Position numbers and translations under genes: made by a program. A stretch of 64,000 nt of DNA, taken from Steinernema hermaphroditum (Eukaryota > Nematoda > Chromadorea > Rhabditida > Steinernematidae). The notes under the pieces are model-generated. The model saw only the letters and a program-made list of their open reading frames with translations, was not told where the DNA came from and did no database searches. This document shows, piece by piece, positions 35,815-45,346 of the stretch. Location: positions 12,114,769 to 12,178,768 of the forward strand of contig CM059624.1 of assembly GCA_030435675.1 (NCBI GenBank), in the 5' to 3' direction. The number at the start of each line of letters is the position of its first letter. Positions within the stretch are counted from its first letter, which is position 1.

Positions 35815-36696
35815 TCAATAAAAAAAGAACCAGAGACGCCATCCATTGGCATTTGACTTATATGAACGATCGGTAAAGGAGAACCGAATTCCGTTGTTGT
35901 CTACAAGAATACGGTCACCATTCTCGGACTCGGAAACACTGAATGTTTTCATAAAGTCGTCAATTACATCTTGAAACTCCGAGTCGTAGTCAGTATGACG
36001 CGACTTCGCTCTTGCGTCAAAGAACACGGCGTTGAGGAATCGTCTGTACAGATCGGGGTGAGATTTTGGGACTCGAAATCGCAGACTTCCAAGTTTCCGC
36101 TTCGAAAGGTTCTCGATAATCCTGTCCGCCAGCCTTCCAGAAGCGTCCTCGAAGGGATCAACTTCGACTTCCCACAATGTGTCGGCCCAGCGCTCTATGA
36201 AGGGACACAAATAGTTGTCCGCACAACGCGCGTATATTTGGTTTACTCCAGGGATCGCCTTGAGAATTTTCGCTATGGAAGGATATTCGGCGAGTCCAAA
36301 ATTGGGCAAGCGTAAGGCGTCCACTCTGTGACACTGATTCTTCAGGAGCTTTTCGATGATCTTGACGGCGTCGTCCGTCAGCGGGTGCATCCTATTCGTA
36401 TGTTTCCTGTTCTCAATGCACATTTGACTGAAGGCGCTTCGGTGAGGTTTCCAAAACGAGAAATCCGGTGGCAGCGAGGGGAGTCCGTAACCTGTATTGA
36501 TTCCTGTCTGCAAGAATAACTCTCCATCGCAAATTGAGATTTTCAACGTGTACATCTCAAAGAACTCCTCAAACGATCCCCACACGCCGCTTAACGATCT
36601 TCGCCGGAATCTTCTTGTATTGCAGATTTTAAATCGAGTGCTCGTGGAGACGCTCTGAAGAACACGTTGAACAAAGTCTCCAGAAACTCTATCCAT
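35815..36696 (-). CDS. Nematode F-box-like family protein, 293 aa
   Basis: A single uninterrupted minus-strand frame from ATG 36696. The N-terminus MDRVSGDFVQRVLQSV has the MDxVxxxF...V start typical of a large nematode family of F-box-like proteins. The middle contains SGVWGSF, LPNFGLAEYPSI and a WADTLWEVEVDPFED block; the C-terminus is hydrophobic-aromatic (GWRLWFFFY). No intron is needed. F-box-type proteins recruit substrates to SCF ubiquitin ligases, but no canonical F-box consensus can be scored by eye, so the function is inference. A CTTCCAG acceptor upstream could be a trans-splice site. It lies tail to tail with the large gene (194 bp apart) and is duplicated, truncated, at 49,020-49,721. 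Confidence 0.75.
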   Translation of the reverse strand: MDRVSGDFVQRVLQSVSTSTRFKICNTRRFRRRSLSGVWGSFEEFFEMYTLKISICDGELFLQTGINTGYGLPSLPPDFSFWKPHRSAFSQMCIENRKHTNRMHPLTDDAVKIIEKLLKNQCHRVDALRLPNFGLAEYPSIAKILKAIPGVNQIYARCADNYLCPFIERWADTLWEVEVDPFEDASGRLADRIIENLSKRKLGSLRFRVPKSHPDLYRRFLNAVFFDARAKSRHTDYDSEFQDVIDDFMKTFSVSESENGDRILVDNNGIRFSFTDRSYKSNANGWRLWFFFY

Positions 36697-36929
36697 TGCG
36701 TAGTGCTTGAATGATTACCAGCTGACTGTTGTGCCCTTAATTGACCTCCATCCACTGGAAGCGATGCACCTTTTGCGTGCAAGCATTGACCTACATTCAT
36801 AAGATCGCCGTCCCCGCCGGCCATTGAAATTGAAATTTCGATTCTGATCGAAATAAATAATTGTTACAGTTTTGTCCCAAGAATTGGAAACTTTGAAAAA
36901 ATTTTATTGTTGGTGTGCAAAGGTGCCTG

Positions 36930-37430
36930 TGGTGGTCTCACTCGTGCCACGGTGGCGTGCGGTGGGTCCCTCCGCGCGCTCTCTGAGTGTCTGGTTGGTC
37001 TGATGGTAAACCCTGTGGCAGTTGTTAGTTTTCCGGCTTCTAGAGGGATTTGGGACACCCGGAAGCCGTAGTCCTACCACCGCTGACAACAAGATGTCCG
37101 ACGTCAAGAATCCGGCTACGTGAGAAATCATTCCGAAGGTTGCCGACGCTCTGAGGACCAGCGAAGACGCAACTCCCTGACCACGGACCATCAGATTCAA
37201 GCACAGAAGCGTGCGCTGTGCCGCAAACGGTGTTCCGCTCCTGAATCCAAAGATTTGCCGATTCCCAGAAGCCCCATGAAGCGCTCCGCTACCCACCGGT
37301 TCGATATGAACGCCACGCCAGGGATGAAGCCGTCTGCCAGACATCCTCTGTTTGTGTATTTTCGGTGTCGTCCAAGGCGAAATGCCTTTGATTCACGAAA
37401 TAAAGTCGTGTAAAGTCATGTGCAAAGGTG
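36930..37430. pseudogene. Rearranged DNA-transposon relic
   Basis: 36,930-37,060 read on the minus strand matches the C-terminal coding end of the 33,5xx mariner fragment (KTNNCHRVYHQTNQTLRER against KTHTCHRVRRLTN). From 37,093 a plus-strand MSDVKNPATREIIPKVADAL resembles a transposase start but soon meets stops. The two halves face opposite ways, so the element is scrambled. A piece (GGGACACCC...GACAACAAGATGT) is shared with 49,890-49,925. Confidence 0.5.
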
Positions 37431-38500
37431 ACAGATGACTAAATGGCAATACTGAAATTTTCACGGATACAGACCGAACTACCACGCAGACAATGTGCCA
37501 GTGAAGGGCTGAATTCAATATAACCCAGCTGCACGATTTTAAAACTGGATGTTTCTCGATAAAAGGAATCAAATAACGTGATGCAGCTTGTTAAGATCTA
37601 ATTGGGTTCGGACTGAGAATTACTTGTGTCTGAGAACTGAGAACTATCAAAGTGAAATACCGAAAAGTGGATCCTTTACAGCTATCTGAGATGAAAAGGA
37701 GACAGAACGTCTTGGGTTCTCCTTGTTTTTAGATCAACGGTTATGAGGTGCTTGAACAGAGAAATGTTGGTTGGTGCATTGAAGATGTCGGTTTTTTATT
37801 TTTTTTTGTCTATTTTCGCACTGTGTAACCTTGGGGAAACATGTGTTAGTGCGTTCATATGGCTGATTAATTATGTCCCCAGAGTGTGTGTTCTGATGCC
37901 CCTTATACATTTTCTCCGCTTTCTATAAACCGTTTTACGTTCATGGTCTAAAGTAAATCTCTACTTCCGCAAAAATAGCGTTTGCAGAGAGCAGAAAAAG
38001 TTCCGAACCAAGAAAACACCATTTTTTGCTATAAAATACGGACCGACTCATCGATCAACAAACAATTCGAACTATACGCATATTGTGAATTCCATTTCTA
38101 ACGGCTACATCTGGCGCTGATCCATGCTGCATGAACACTACCAAAATTTCGGAAATGAGTCACCAGGGTTTCCACACCGATCGTGTCGTAGGCTCTGTTC
38201 AACAAACGTTTTTTAGAAAATGAGTTTATGCTTGCTGCTTATATCCAAACGTATTTCTCTGATGACCACATAATTTTTAGGCGACAGACGAAATTTTTGA
38301 GAAATCGTTGAACAGGCGCAACAAAACAAACGTACAATACAATAAGTCATAACAAGATCGAGAGTCGACCTGACGTTAAGACACTTCATGTCCTGCCATA
38401 TCCTACAGTACGCCGGTCTCTGTGAGCCTTGATTGTGATATCAGTCGCGAAAGATTCAATTTTCCACTTGTCATGGTTTATTGTTACGTTTAGGTAGCAA
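37431..38500. other. Stretch without recognised features
   Basis: Short frames only; a T-rich frame at 37,743-37,928 looks like a membrane segment by composition but has no splice context. It is the junction zone between the original block and its decayed copy. Confidence 0.4.
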
Positions 38501-39078
38501 TTTCAATGAACCCAGCTCATCCCGAAGCTCAGCCCCTTACACAAAATCCGCATGGCCCGGAAAGGCTGAATAGCATAGTGCGTGGACTGTGGACACTTAC
38601 GCACTCATCGCGATCATTGCCTTTCTCTTTGGAATTGAAAAAACTTTCAGAGTCGGTTTTGATCTATCATTGACCAGTCTTTGTCCGTCCGTCCGTCTGT
38701 CTCGTCTCCTGTCTGCTCTCTTGCTAGACACGCGCCACACGAACGACGTGTGTGGTCAAAAGTGCATTATTTTGCTTATTTATCGATTGAGTTTTGTGGA
38801 AGTTGTGAAATCTTGTATTCCCATTACTTTCAGAGTTCTTCCTTCCCCGGAGAACTTCCGAACGATAGTCGTCGAAGACAGCTGAGCGGTGTATGTATTA
38901 AGAAGTGAGTACTGTACATTAACATAGAACTAAAGAAAGTCCAGAGGGAAATCTTTGCATCAAATGATAAAACCCCAATTGTTTTTTTATTGCGTTGGTG
39001 CATTGAATATATCGCGTTTGTCAGAAAACGTTTCGAAAGACACATATTTCAATTCAGGTGTTTACCACTTAACTAAAC

Positions 39079-39556
39079 AGGGCTCTATTACCGAATAGTT
39101 GCCGGAATGGCACATGCGTTGCCGGAAAGGGGGAAGCGTTGCCGGAATGGCACATGCGTTGCCGGAATTTTGCCGGAGGCATGCGTCATGGCGGCATGCA
39201 CCATGGTGGCGTCCATGGAGGGCGCATCACGGGTGGAAACAACCACCTCAACCAAAACCTCTCCATCCCTGTGGTCGTCCACGTCTACGCCCCACCATCC
39301 GCAACGCCCCGGAGACGCCAGAGAAAGAGGCCCAGCTCCGAAGAGGGCTCCGAAGAAAGCTCTGATGAGCTCGACGAAGAGCCCGAGGAAGAGGCCGAGG
39401 AAGAGGCCCAAGACGACCGCGAAGAAGAAGATTATTGAACACTTAGTGTTCTGTTTTTTTGTTATTGTGGTATTGTGTTCATAAAAAAAAAAATTCGGCA
39501 AAAAAAATTCCGGCAACGCTCATGCCATTCCGGCAACTATTCGGTAATAGAGCCCT
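39079..39556. mobile_element. 478-bp TIR element carrying a captured-looking coding segment
   Basis: Perfect terminal repeats starting AGGGCTCTATTACCGAATAG (about 34 bp) with AAAC on both flanks (39075-39078, 39557-39560). Just inside the left TIR, GTTGCCGGAATGGCACATGC is tandemly repeated. The interior is compositionally unlike the surroundings: GC-rich, with an A run (about 39,484-39,492) before the right TIR. Confidence 0.82.
39139..39438 (+). CDS. Low-complexity frame inside the TIR element
   Basis: Frame of 99 aa: a Gly/His/Met-rich part (GGMRHGGMHHGGVHGG), a basic stretch (PRRRQRKRP) and a Glu/Asp-rich tail to the stop. A second frame (39107-39484) over the same DNA is Lys/Pro/Arg-rich. 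Neither resembles a transposase. Stop codons are rare because of composition, so expression is doubtful. Confidence 0.25.
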   Translation: MPEWHMRCRNFAGGMRHGGMHHGGVHGGRITGGNNHLNQNLSIPVVVHVYAPPSATPRRRQRKRPSSEEGSEESSDELDEEPEEEAEEEAQDDREEEDY

Positions 39557-39846
39557 AAACAGCGTTCAAGCACTTCTTGGGGAGAACCCCGATCACCCTA
39601 CAAGAGAAGTTCCGGTCCAAAAATTGCATTTTTCCGGTTTTTCGACCTCATTGCAAACTTTGATTTTTTTTGTTCATTTTTTCGTTGATGTTTCCAATTA
39701 CTCCGTAAAAGTAATTACCAGATAGAGCTGTGACAGGCCTACATTCCCAATAAGTGTCCATGTCCCAGCTAAAGATGAGGGCAATCTAACATTGAGGGCC
39801 GTGTCCACCTTATCTAATTACGGTATTTACGATAATTCGATTATAG

Positions 39847-40061
39847 GGGAATGACGACCAGTCAGTGGAAGCCGTGTGGTCAACTCTGTATAGCGGAGTA
39901 CGGTTTGAAGATCTGCACAGAATTCCTCAGATTGTAACTGCACAATACGACTGCGCAGCGTATGCCCTATATCATGCGTTTCGAGAACAAACCGGATCGG
40001 CAAACCTCTACGAAGATTTCGTGTCTTCCGTCAGAGAGGAACACCTCCTGAAACATTTACG
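39847..40061 (+). pseudogene. Best-preserved exon of the decayed copy
   Basis: Encodes the QYDCAAYALYHAFREQTGS segment almost unchanged from 30,033-30,247, with only a few substitutions. The following exon is frameshifted, so conservation probably reflects youth of the duplication rather than function. Confidence 0.75.
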
Positions 40062-40549
40062 GTAATAAGAAAGGTGCTCCTTTCCTACAGTTCGATTATA
40101 CTTAAGGATGTCATAAACGAATGGATAAGAAACGTATTTCCATTTGAAGTGGAGTACACAGAAGGTAAGACGCAATACATTTGAGGGGTAACGGGGAATG
40201 GTGGCAACACACCACTATCATTCGCTTTTTTACCAGAAAGCTGAAACAATTTGGCGATATCACCAGTAGCATTTACAAAACGCTTCGAATTTTATGCACG
40301 ACATTCCCGCATTTTGACTGATGTTTGATATGTGTATGTGAGATTTCGACAAGTGAAGCCTGCAGAAAATTTCACAATAGGAGCGAGCTCTGGGTGGGCT
40401 GCTTTTGGCCTGGCTTCGGAAGAGAGTCCCCGCCATCGTTCACGTTCGCGCCGTGGACTTCCTGCACTCTCTGTCACTGCTAGTTCTGGTGGATCTCAAG
40501 AAGTTGAATTTGTCTGTGAGTTTATGTACATAGTCTATGTAATCAAGTT

Positions 40550-41000
40550 AGTAGTAAGGTACAGATCGTCACAAAATCGATAATCCACCAATCAGCACAT
40601 ATTTAAGCCCCGCCCTAAAGATTGGATAGAAAGTGGGCGGAGTTTCATGGAAATTGGGCGGAGTTTCATGGAAATTGGGCGGAGTTTCATGGAATCTGAA
40701 TAATTATTAATTAATTATTAATTAATTAATAGTTAATTAATTACTAATTAATTAACTATTAATTGGTAATGATCAGGTGATCATTGATCCGTCACAGAGA
40801 AATGAAATAGAGTCAGAAGGTTCAAGCGCACTAAGAGTGGAAGGTCAGAGAGGGTATACATACCCGTCGTCTGTCCTTTAATCATTAAAAGTTCGCAGCC
40901 GGAGTCGAACCTGCGAGCGATGACGTCACCCCTCTTGTACCAACGTGCGCCCTCGACCACTCAACCACACGAACAGTCAGGATTGAAGAGGGAGAGAGTA
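40550..41000 (+). repeat. Left TIR of the Maverick derivative
   Basis: Contains, in order, the terminal AGTAGTAAGG, three copies of a 21-bp GGGCGGAGTTTCATGGAAATT unit, an ATTAATTA palindromic tract (40,700-40,765), and a reverse-oriented tRNA-like block. Lacks the second tRNA-like block present in the right arm. Confidence 0.85.
40893..40977 (-). ncRNA. tRNA-like sequence in the left TIR
   Basis: Reverse-strand counterpart of 43008-43091: B box at 40,902-40,912 (complement GGAGTCGAACC) and A box at about 40,958-40,970 (complement CCACTCAACCACA). Confidence 0.6.
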
Positions 41001-41597
41001 GCTACTTTTGTCAACTCTGATTCCAGCATCTCTCAGAAGATCAAAGGTTTTTTTACGTTGCATCGATTCTGTGTTTTTCAACCTCTGAACTCTCGTCAAC
41101 AAAGTGTGACAGTTTCTCGATCTTTGTTCTCTCTGTTCTGCCGTCATCTGCAAGACTTTCTCATTTTTGAACTTTCGGAGATCCGCCGCGGCAATAGCGA
41201 CTACGATGGCCCTCGCCAGACATAGAGAGTCGTTGTTTTTGATTTTCAGAATTGCTCTATGATTGACGTTGATCGCAAGATGAGCCTCGATAGTATCCTT
41301 CACTCTTCCTCTTCCTGACGGAGGGTGCAAAACTGTTGCAACAATTTTCATTTGATTGTCAAAAGTTGTGAGACCGCGTGATTGAGTTTGGTGCTGCAGA
41401 CGGCGCATAATGACTTCAGCAGTGTTTTGGTCAGAGGTGCGGAAGGGGATATGTACAGCTTTTTCAAGTGCCGGATGAGAAAAAGCAAAACCAAATACAG
41501 CAGAAGTATCTTGGGCAGTCTCATGTACATTATCGACTAGGTCTTGGATGAAATTTTTCAACGCATCATCCATATTGTGTGAAATTGAACGATTCAT
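40977..41597 (-). pseudogene. Polinton-type DNA polymerase B, N-terminal fragment
   Basis: Minus strand from ATG 41597, 206 aa. It starts MNRSISHNMDDALKNFIQDL and carries the block LKIKNNDSLCLARAIVVAIA followed by a Gln/Arg-rich helix and LLRDAGI, which I recognise from nematode Maverick PolB proteins (the region before the exonuclease domain). No exonuclease or polymerase motif is present; the last residues are encoded by TIR sequence, so an internal deletion joined the gene to the TIR. The frame continues 53 codons upstream from a TTG, and a GTAAGA donor at about 41,886 suggests an upstream exon (41,889-42,145). Confidence 0.7.
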
Positions 41598-42429
41598 CGC
41601 AAATTCAACAACTCTCGTGTTCAACTTGAAGCGGTTGCTCCAAGTTGAACGATCCGAAATTATTGAAAATGAAGCTAATTTTAGTGTATAAAAGTTTCTG
41701 ATAGTACGACTTACAAGCTCCACATGTGATCTTCCTAGATTTTGTTGATAAATCAAGAGGTTGTGATTGAAGTTCGAAAGTATCTTGTTTCGGAAACTTG
41801 GGATGTCCAGCTTCTTCTCCTTCTTTCTTTAGGAGTGGGCCTGTAAGTCCTTCATGTAAAATAACATGAAAATAATCTTTATCTTACGTTTTCGGCTGAG
41901 GTCCAACGGCTGGCATACAAAGAACCAGCTTCAAGACAACAAAGAGTATGAAATGCTGCAACACTATGGTGGATCATCAAATTAAAACCAAAGTAGAATA
42001 CGGTAACGATCCAATCTTTGGTGACAGAGAGAGTGCACCTTAGGGCCGTCCCGTTCCCATAGGTCATTAAATGATCGACTGAAAATAATTGGCGGCATCT
42101 CTTTGCTCCCGATTTCGCGCCAATTTTGTTGCGAAATAAGATCAAACTATATTTATTTCGAAATTTGAGATCAATAAATATTTCTATAAAGAAACATGGA
42201 ACACGTATAAATGGAACATGAAGCGTATATCTCTGGAAACAATGTTCAGGAACAGCTTTTTCTTTGCTGAATTACCTCTCTTACCCTCCAAAAGTGATGA
42301 CCCCAAGATGATACTTTATTGTCCTAAAAGGTCAATCGGTACACCTTTCTAATTGTAATTATGATTTTCCCAGCGTCTGGCCCCTTCACCTTCCCACGGG
42401 CCTCGACACACCTTCAGCCCCCAAGCTGG

Positions 42430-42437
42430 ATATATAA
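42430..42437 (+). promoter_or_regulatory. TATA box of the Maverick small gene
   Basis: GATATATAAG about 80 bp before the start codon, in a C-rich context, well placed for a Pol II start near 42,460. Confidence 0.55.
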
Positions 42438-42513
42438 GAAGACACCACAGCAAATGGAACAATCACTCATCGTTCCCTGAGGCTGTACAGTAATCCTTCT
42501 TACTTTCAGAAAT

Positions 42514-42843
42514 ATGGCCCGCTACGTTCAAGTACTACTAGGCTTGACTCCGATCTGGAGTCTTGAAGAAGATACAGAACAGGAAAGGCTCCTGTCGCTG
42601 AGCAGAGTGCTGAACTTCCTCCGTCCTACTCCGTTCAATAGGCCGTGGAGACCTGTACCTTTGATGCCTGGTAGTATGAGAATGACACCCTTCGAGTTGC
42701 AAACCGTCAGCTGTCTTTTCGGCTACACCGACCCCCGGCTCTCCACCCTAACTCCGGAAGAACAGGAGCATTTCAGCGAAATCGTTATAGTTGTGAGATT
42801 TTCCGCTCCTCACATCATAGAGGAGTACGAGCGGTATATGTAA
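42514..42843 (+). CDS. Small gene inside the Maverick derivative, unrecognised
   Basis: 109 aa from ATG 42514, which follows a TTTCAG acceptor; a TATATAAG box lies at 42430-42437. The product starts MARYVQVLLGLTPIWSLEED and is rich in Leu, Pro and Arg, with no signal peptide. It does not resemble a Polinton core protein that I know. It has its own promoter-like region and an intact frame within an otherwise deleted element, so it may be a cargo gene. Confidence 0.55.
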   Translation: MARYVQVLLGLTPIWSLEEDTEQERLLSLSRVLNFLRPTPFNRPWRPVPLMPGSMRMTPFELQTVSCLFGYTDPRLSTLTPEEQEHFSEIVIVVRFSAPHIIEEYERYM

Positions 42844-43007
42844 ATTGCTGTTTTTATTGTTTTGTTATAAATTTGTTATGAAAAACACATATGTAGTTGG
42901 GAGCATAATCGTCGTCGTCAGTTTGGTTCGATCCCCATCGCGATCCTTTTAATGATCAAGGTTCACAAACTCTTTATGTATACCCTCTCTCCCTCACCCG
43001 TCCCGAC

Positions 43008-43091
43008 TGTTCGTGTGGTTGAGTGGTCGAGGGCGCGCGTTGGTGCGACAGGGTGACGTCATCGCTCGCAGGTTCGACTCCGACTGCAAAC
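43008..43091 (+). ncRNA. tRNA-like sequence 1 in the right TIR
   Basis: Has a tRNA A box (TGTGGTTGAGTGG, 43013-43025) and B box (GGTTCGACTCC, 43071-43081) about 46 bp apart. The acceptor-stem ends do not pair, so it is tRNA-derived rather than a working tRNA gene; it could still be a Pol III promoter. Confidence 0.6.
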
Positions 43092-43149
43092 TTTTAATTA
43101 TCAAAGGACAGATGACGGGTATGTATACCCTCTCTTACCTTCCAACCTT

Positions 43150-43222
43150 AGTGCGCCTGTGGCTGAGTGGTACAGGGCGGCTTCCACTCGATCCCCTCCA
43201 GGTTCGATTCCTCCCGGGTCCT
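43150..43222 (+). ncRNA. tRNA-like sequence 2 in the right TIR
   Basis: A box TGTGGCTGAGTGG (43158-43170) and B box GGTTCGATTCC (43201-43211), length close to a real tRNA, with 3' CCCGGGTCC. It has no counterpart in the left TIR. Confidence 0.6.
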
Positions 43223-43759
43223 TCTGTCTCTATTACATTTCTCTGTGACGAATCGGACCTGATGATCAATGACAATGATAACTAATTAATTAATAATTAA
43301 TTAATAATTACTGACATTCCATGAAACTCCGCCCAATTTCCATGAAACTCCGCCCAATTTCCATGAAACTCCGCCCAATTTCCATGAAACTCCGGCCATT
43401 TTCCATGAAACTCCGCCCACTTTCTATCAAATCTTTAGGGCGGGGCTTAAATATGTGCTGATTGGTGGATTATCGATTTTGTGACGATCTGTACCTTACT
43501 ACTCAAGTTCTATCCAATATAGGACGACCGCTCGAAGAGATCACATCGTCATCGCCGCGTTTGTTTTGTTTTTTTTTTGTTTGTTTGAAATTTATTTTTG
43601 TAATAAATTTCTTCTTTGTCAACAATATTTTTTGTATCGGCGAGTTGGGGGTCTGCATACATGCAAATGTGGGGAGACTAGAGACTACATCGTGAGGTCT
43701 TGGGGTATGCATCAACCCAATATTCAGTTTAGTTTACAGTTGGAATTTGGCGAGATTTT

Positions 43760-43943
43760 GGCGGTAAATATGTGGCGGTAAATTGCGTGAATTGGCTGTA
43801 AAAGTTTGGCGGTAAAATTTTTGGCGGTAAAAGTTTGGCGGTAAAATTTCTGGCGGTAAAAGTTTGGCGTAAAATTTTTGGCGATAAAAGTTGGCGGTAA
43901 AATTTTTGGCGGTAAAAGTTTGGCGGTAAAATTTTTGGCGGTA
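43760..43943 (+). repeat. GGCGGTAAAA tandem array
   Basis: About twelve units alternating GGCGGTAAAATTTTT (15 bp) and GGCGGTAAAAGTTT (14 bp). Three minus-strand frames stay open through it only because it is repetitive (K-F-Y-R-Q patterns). Confidence 0.85.
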
Positions 43944-45346
43944 TGATCGTAACACCGGGAAAAGTGCAGTTTGCACAAAGCATTACTTTTCTTAATAAAA
44001 AAATTGAATTACTATGAATAAACAATACTCCCGAATCCAATTTAATGTGATTTTAATATGTGCATCCCCAAAGGCTTGAGTTCAACACTTGTGTCTGTCT
44101 TCCCTGGTCTAGTCATACCACTCCCCTCCAGTGGTAATGATGCAAAAACGTCCTCCTCCCTTGGGACGTATTTGTCGCAAGTACGTCTGAACTCATACAA
44201 CATGCCTAATGGTAGTGTAACTTGGCACTTCATCACGGATCGACAACTCGTTGTGAATCGATCGAGAAGTGGCTCTCTAGAATTTACAAATATTGCCGCG
44301 GAAATGTCGAAATTTTCTTGAAAGTTAAATTTAAAAAAGTGATCGTATTCCTTTGCGCAAACTGATAATTTGTGCTAAATGAGAGTGTGTCCTTTATACA
44401 GTGTTGTTATACAGTCTTCTCGCTTCCCTCATTACAAACAAAAGGCGGTTTTTGGCACTGAAAATTGTGAAAATGAGAAAACCTAAAGTACCATAAAGAA
44501 TAGAGCCATTCTACGCGGCTTATGTTGCGGAATAAACGGTATTATGTCGTTTATGGACGTTTTATAAGTACAAGAAGAACAATATTCTTTTAAGTCGCTC
44601 AAGGAATCAGTGAGTCTCTAATCACAGGCTCGAAATACAAAACTGTCGTCCATCAAATAAAAATGAACTTACATGTCCCTAACGTTAAAGTCTATATGTT
44701 GTTTATGCCACACACTATTTTCAAGTTCACGACAGGTCGCAAGAGAAGAAGCGGTGGAGATACTTCAACATACAAGACCATTCGCGACATTATTAAGAGG
44801 TATGGGCTTGAGTTGACAGCCGAAGATCTGCTGTCGCTGCTTCTTGAACGCTTCTTAAACATCATCCTTTAGCGAACCGTGTTCAGTTTACGCATATCAC
44901 AAGGCGCTGAGCAACGTTATCCCGAAAGCTACGGGCAAATCGTACAGCTTCGTAAGTATCAATTGAAACGCTCCTTTTCATTTGATGTCTAATTGCAGAC
45001 CAACGGTCTATCTTTAGCAGGAAGTTAGAAGACACCGCAAGACCATCCCCAGTTCAACAGCCCAACAGAGAGATGTTCAAAATAGAACGAGTGACTAGAG
45101 TTTTCTCTTTTGCTCTTTTGGACCGTACGGAGGACAGAAAATAGACATCATAAAAGAAGCATGCGCGGAAGAGGTTGTGGAGGTATTTCTGAAAAAGGTA
45201 TGAAAAAGAAAACAAGTGAAACAAGTTTAATTTAATATAAAGAAATTTAAAGAAACTTACGCCCAAATAGATTACTATGATTATTATGCAACATTTCAGA
45301 ACCATGATTCTCATGAAATGCGCAGTTTTATTGATTCTACTGGGTA

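Larger units (their letters stand above)
40550..43503. mobile_element. Maverick/Polinton deletion derivative, 2,954 bp
   Basis: Ends 5'-AGTAGTAAGGTACAG...CTGTACCTTACTACT-3', that is AG...CT as in Polintons, flanked by a perfect 6-bp target duplication CAAGTT (40544-40549 and 43504-43509), the length made by the Polinton integrase. Long TIRs (40550-about 41,000 and about 42,981-43503) enclose a fragment with the N-terminal region of a protein-primed B-type DNA polymerase (minus strand) and a small plus-strand gene with a TATA box. Complete Mavericks are 15-20 kb and encode integrase, ATPase, protease and capsid proteins; none is left here. The element sits in an intron-derived part of the decayed gene copy. 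Confidence 0.85.
42981..43503 (-). repeat. Right TIR of the Maverick derivative
   Basis: Reverse complement of the left arm with five 21-bp units (one variant) rather than three and an extra tRNA-like block of about 70 bp, so the arms differ by indels while unique parts are nearly identical. Confidence 0.85.

Noticed and set aside
43008..43222. Calling the TIR blocks functional tRNA genes
   Set aside because: Internal boxes are good but acceptor stems do not pair by eye, and they sit in a transposon; called tRNA-like only.
43734..44040. Three parallel minus-strand frames with repeating NFYRQKFY words
   Set aside because: Produced by the 14/15-bp tandem array, not by coding constraint.
44042..44236. 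64-aa minus-strand frame near the Maverick
   Set aside because: Lies outside the TIRs and target duplication, with no recognisable domain or promoter; not supported as a gene.
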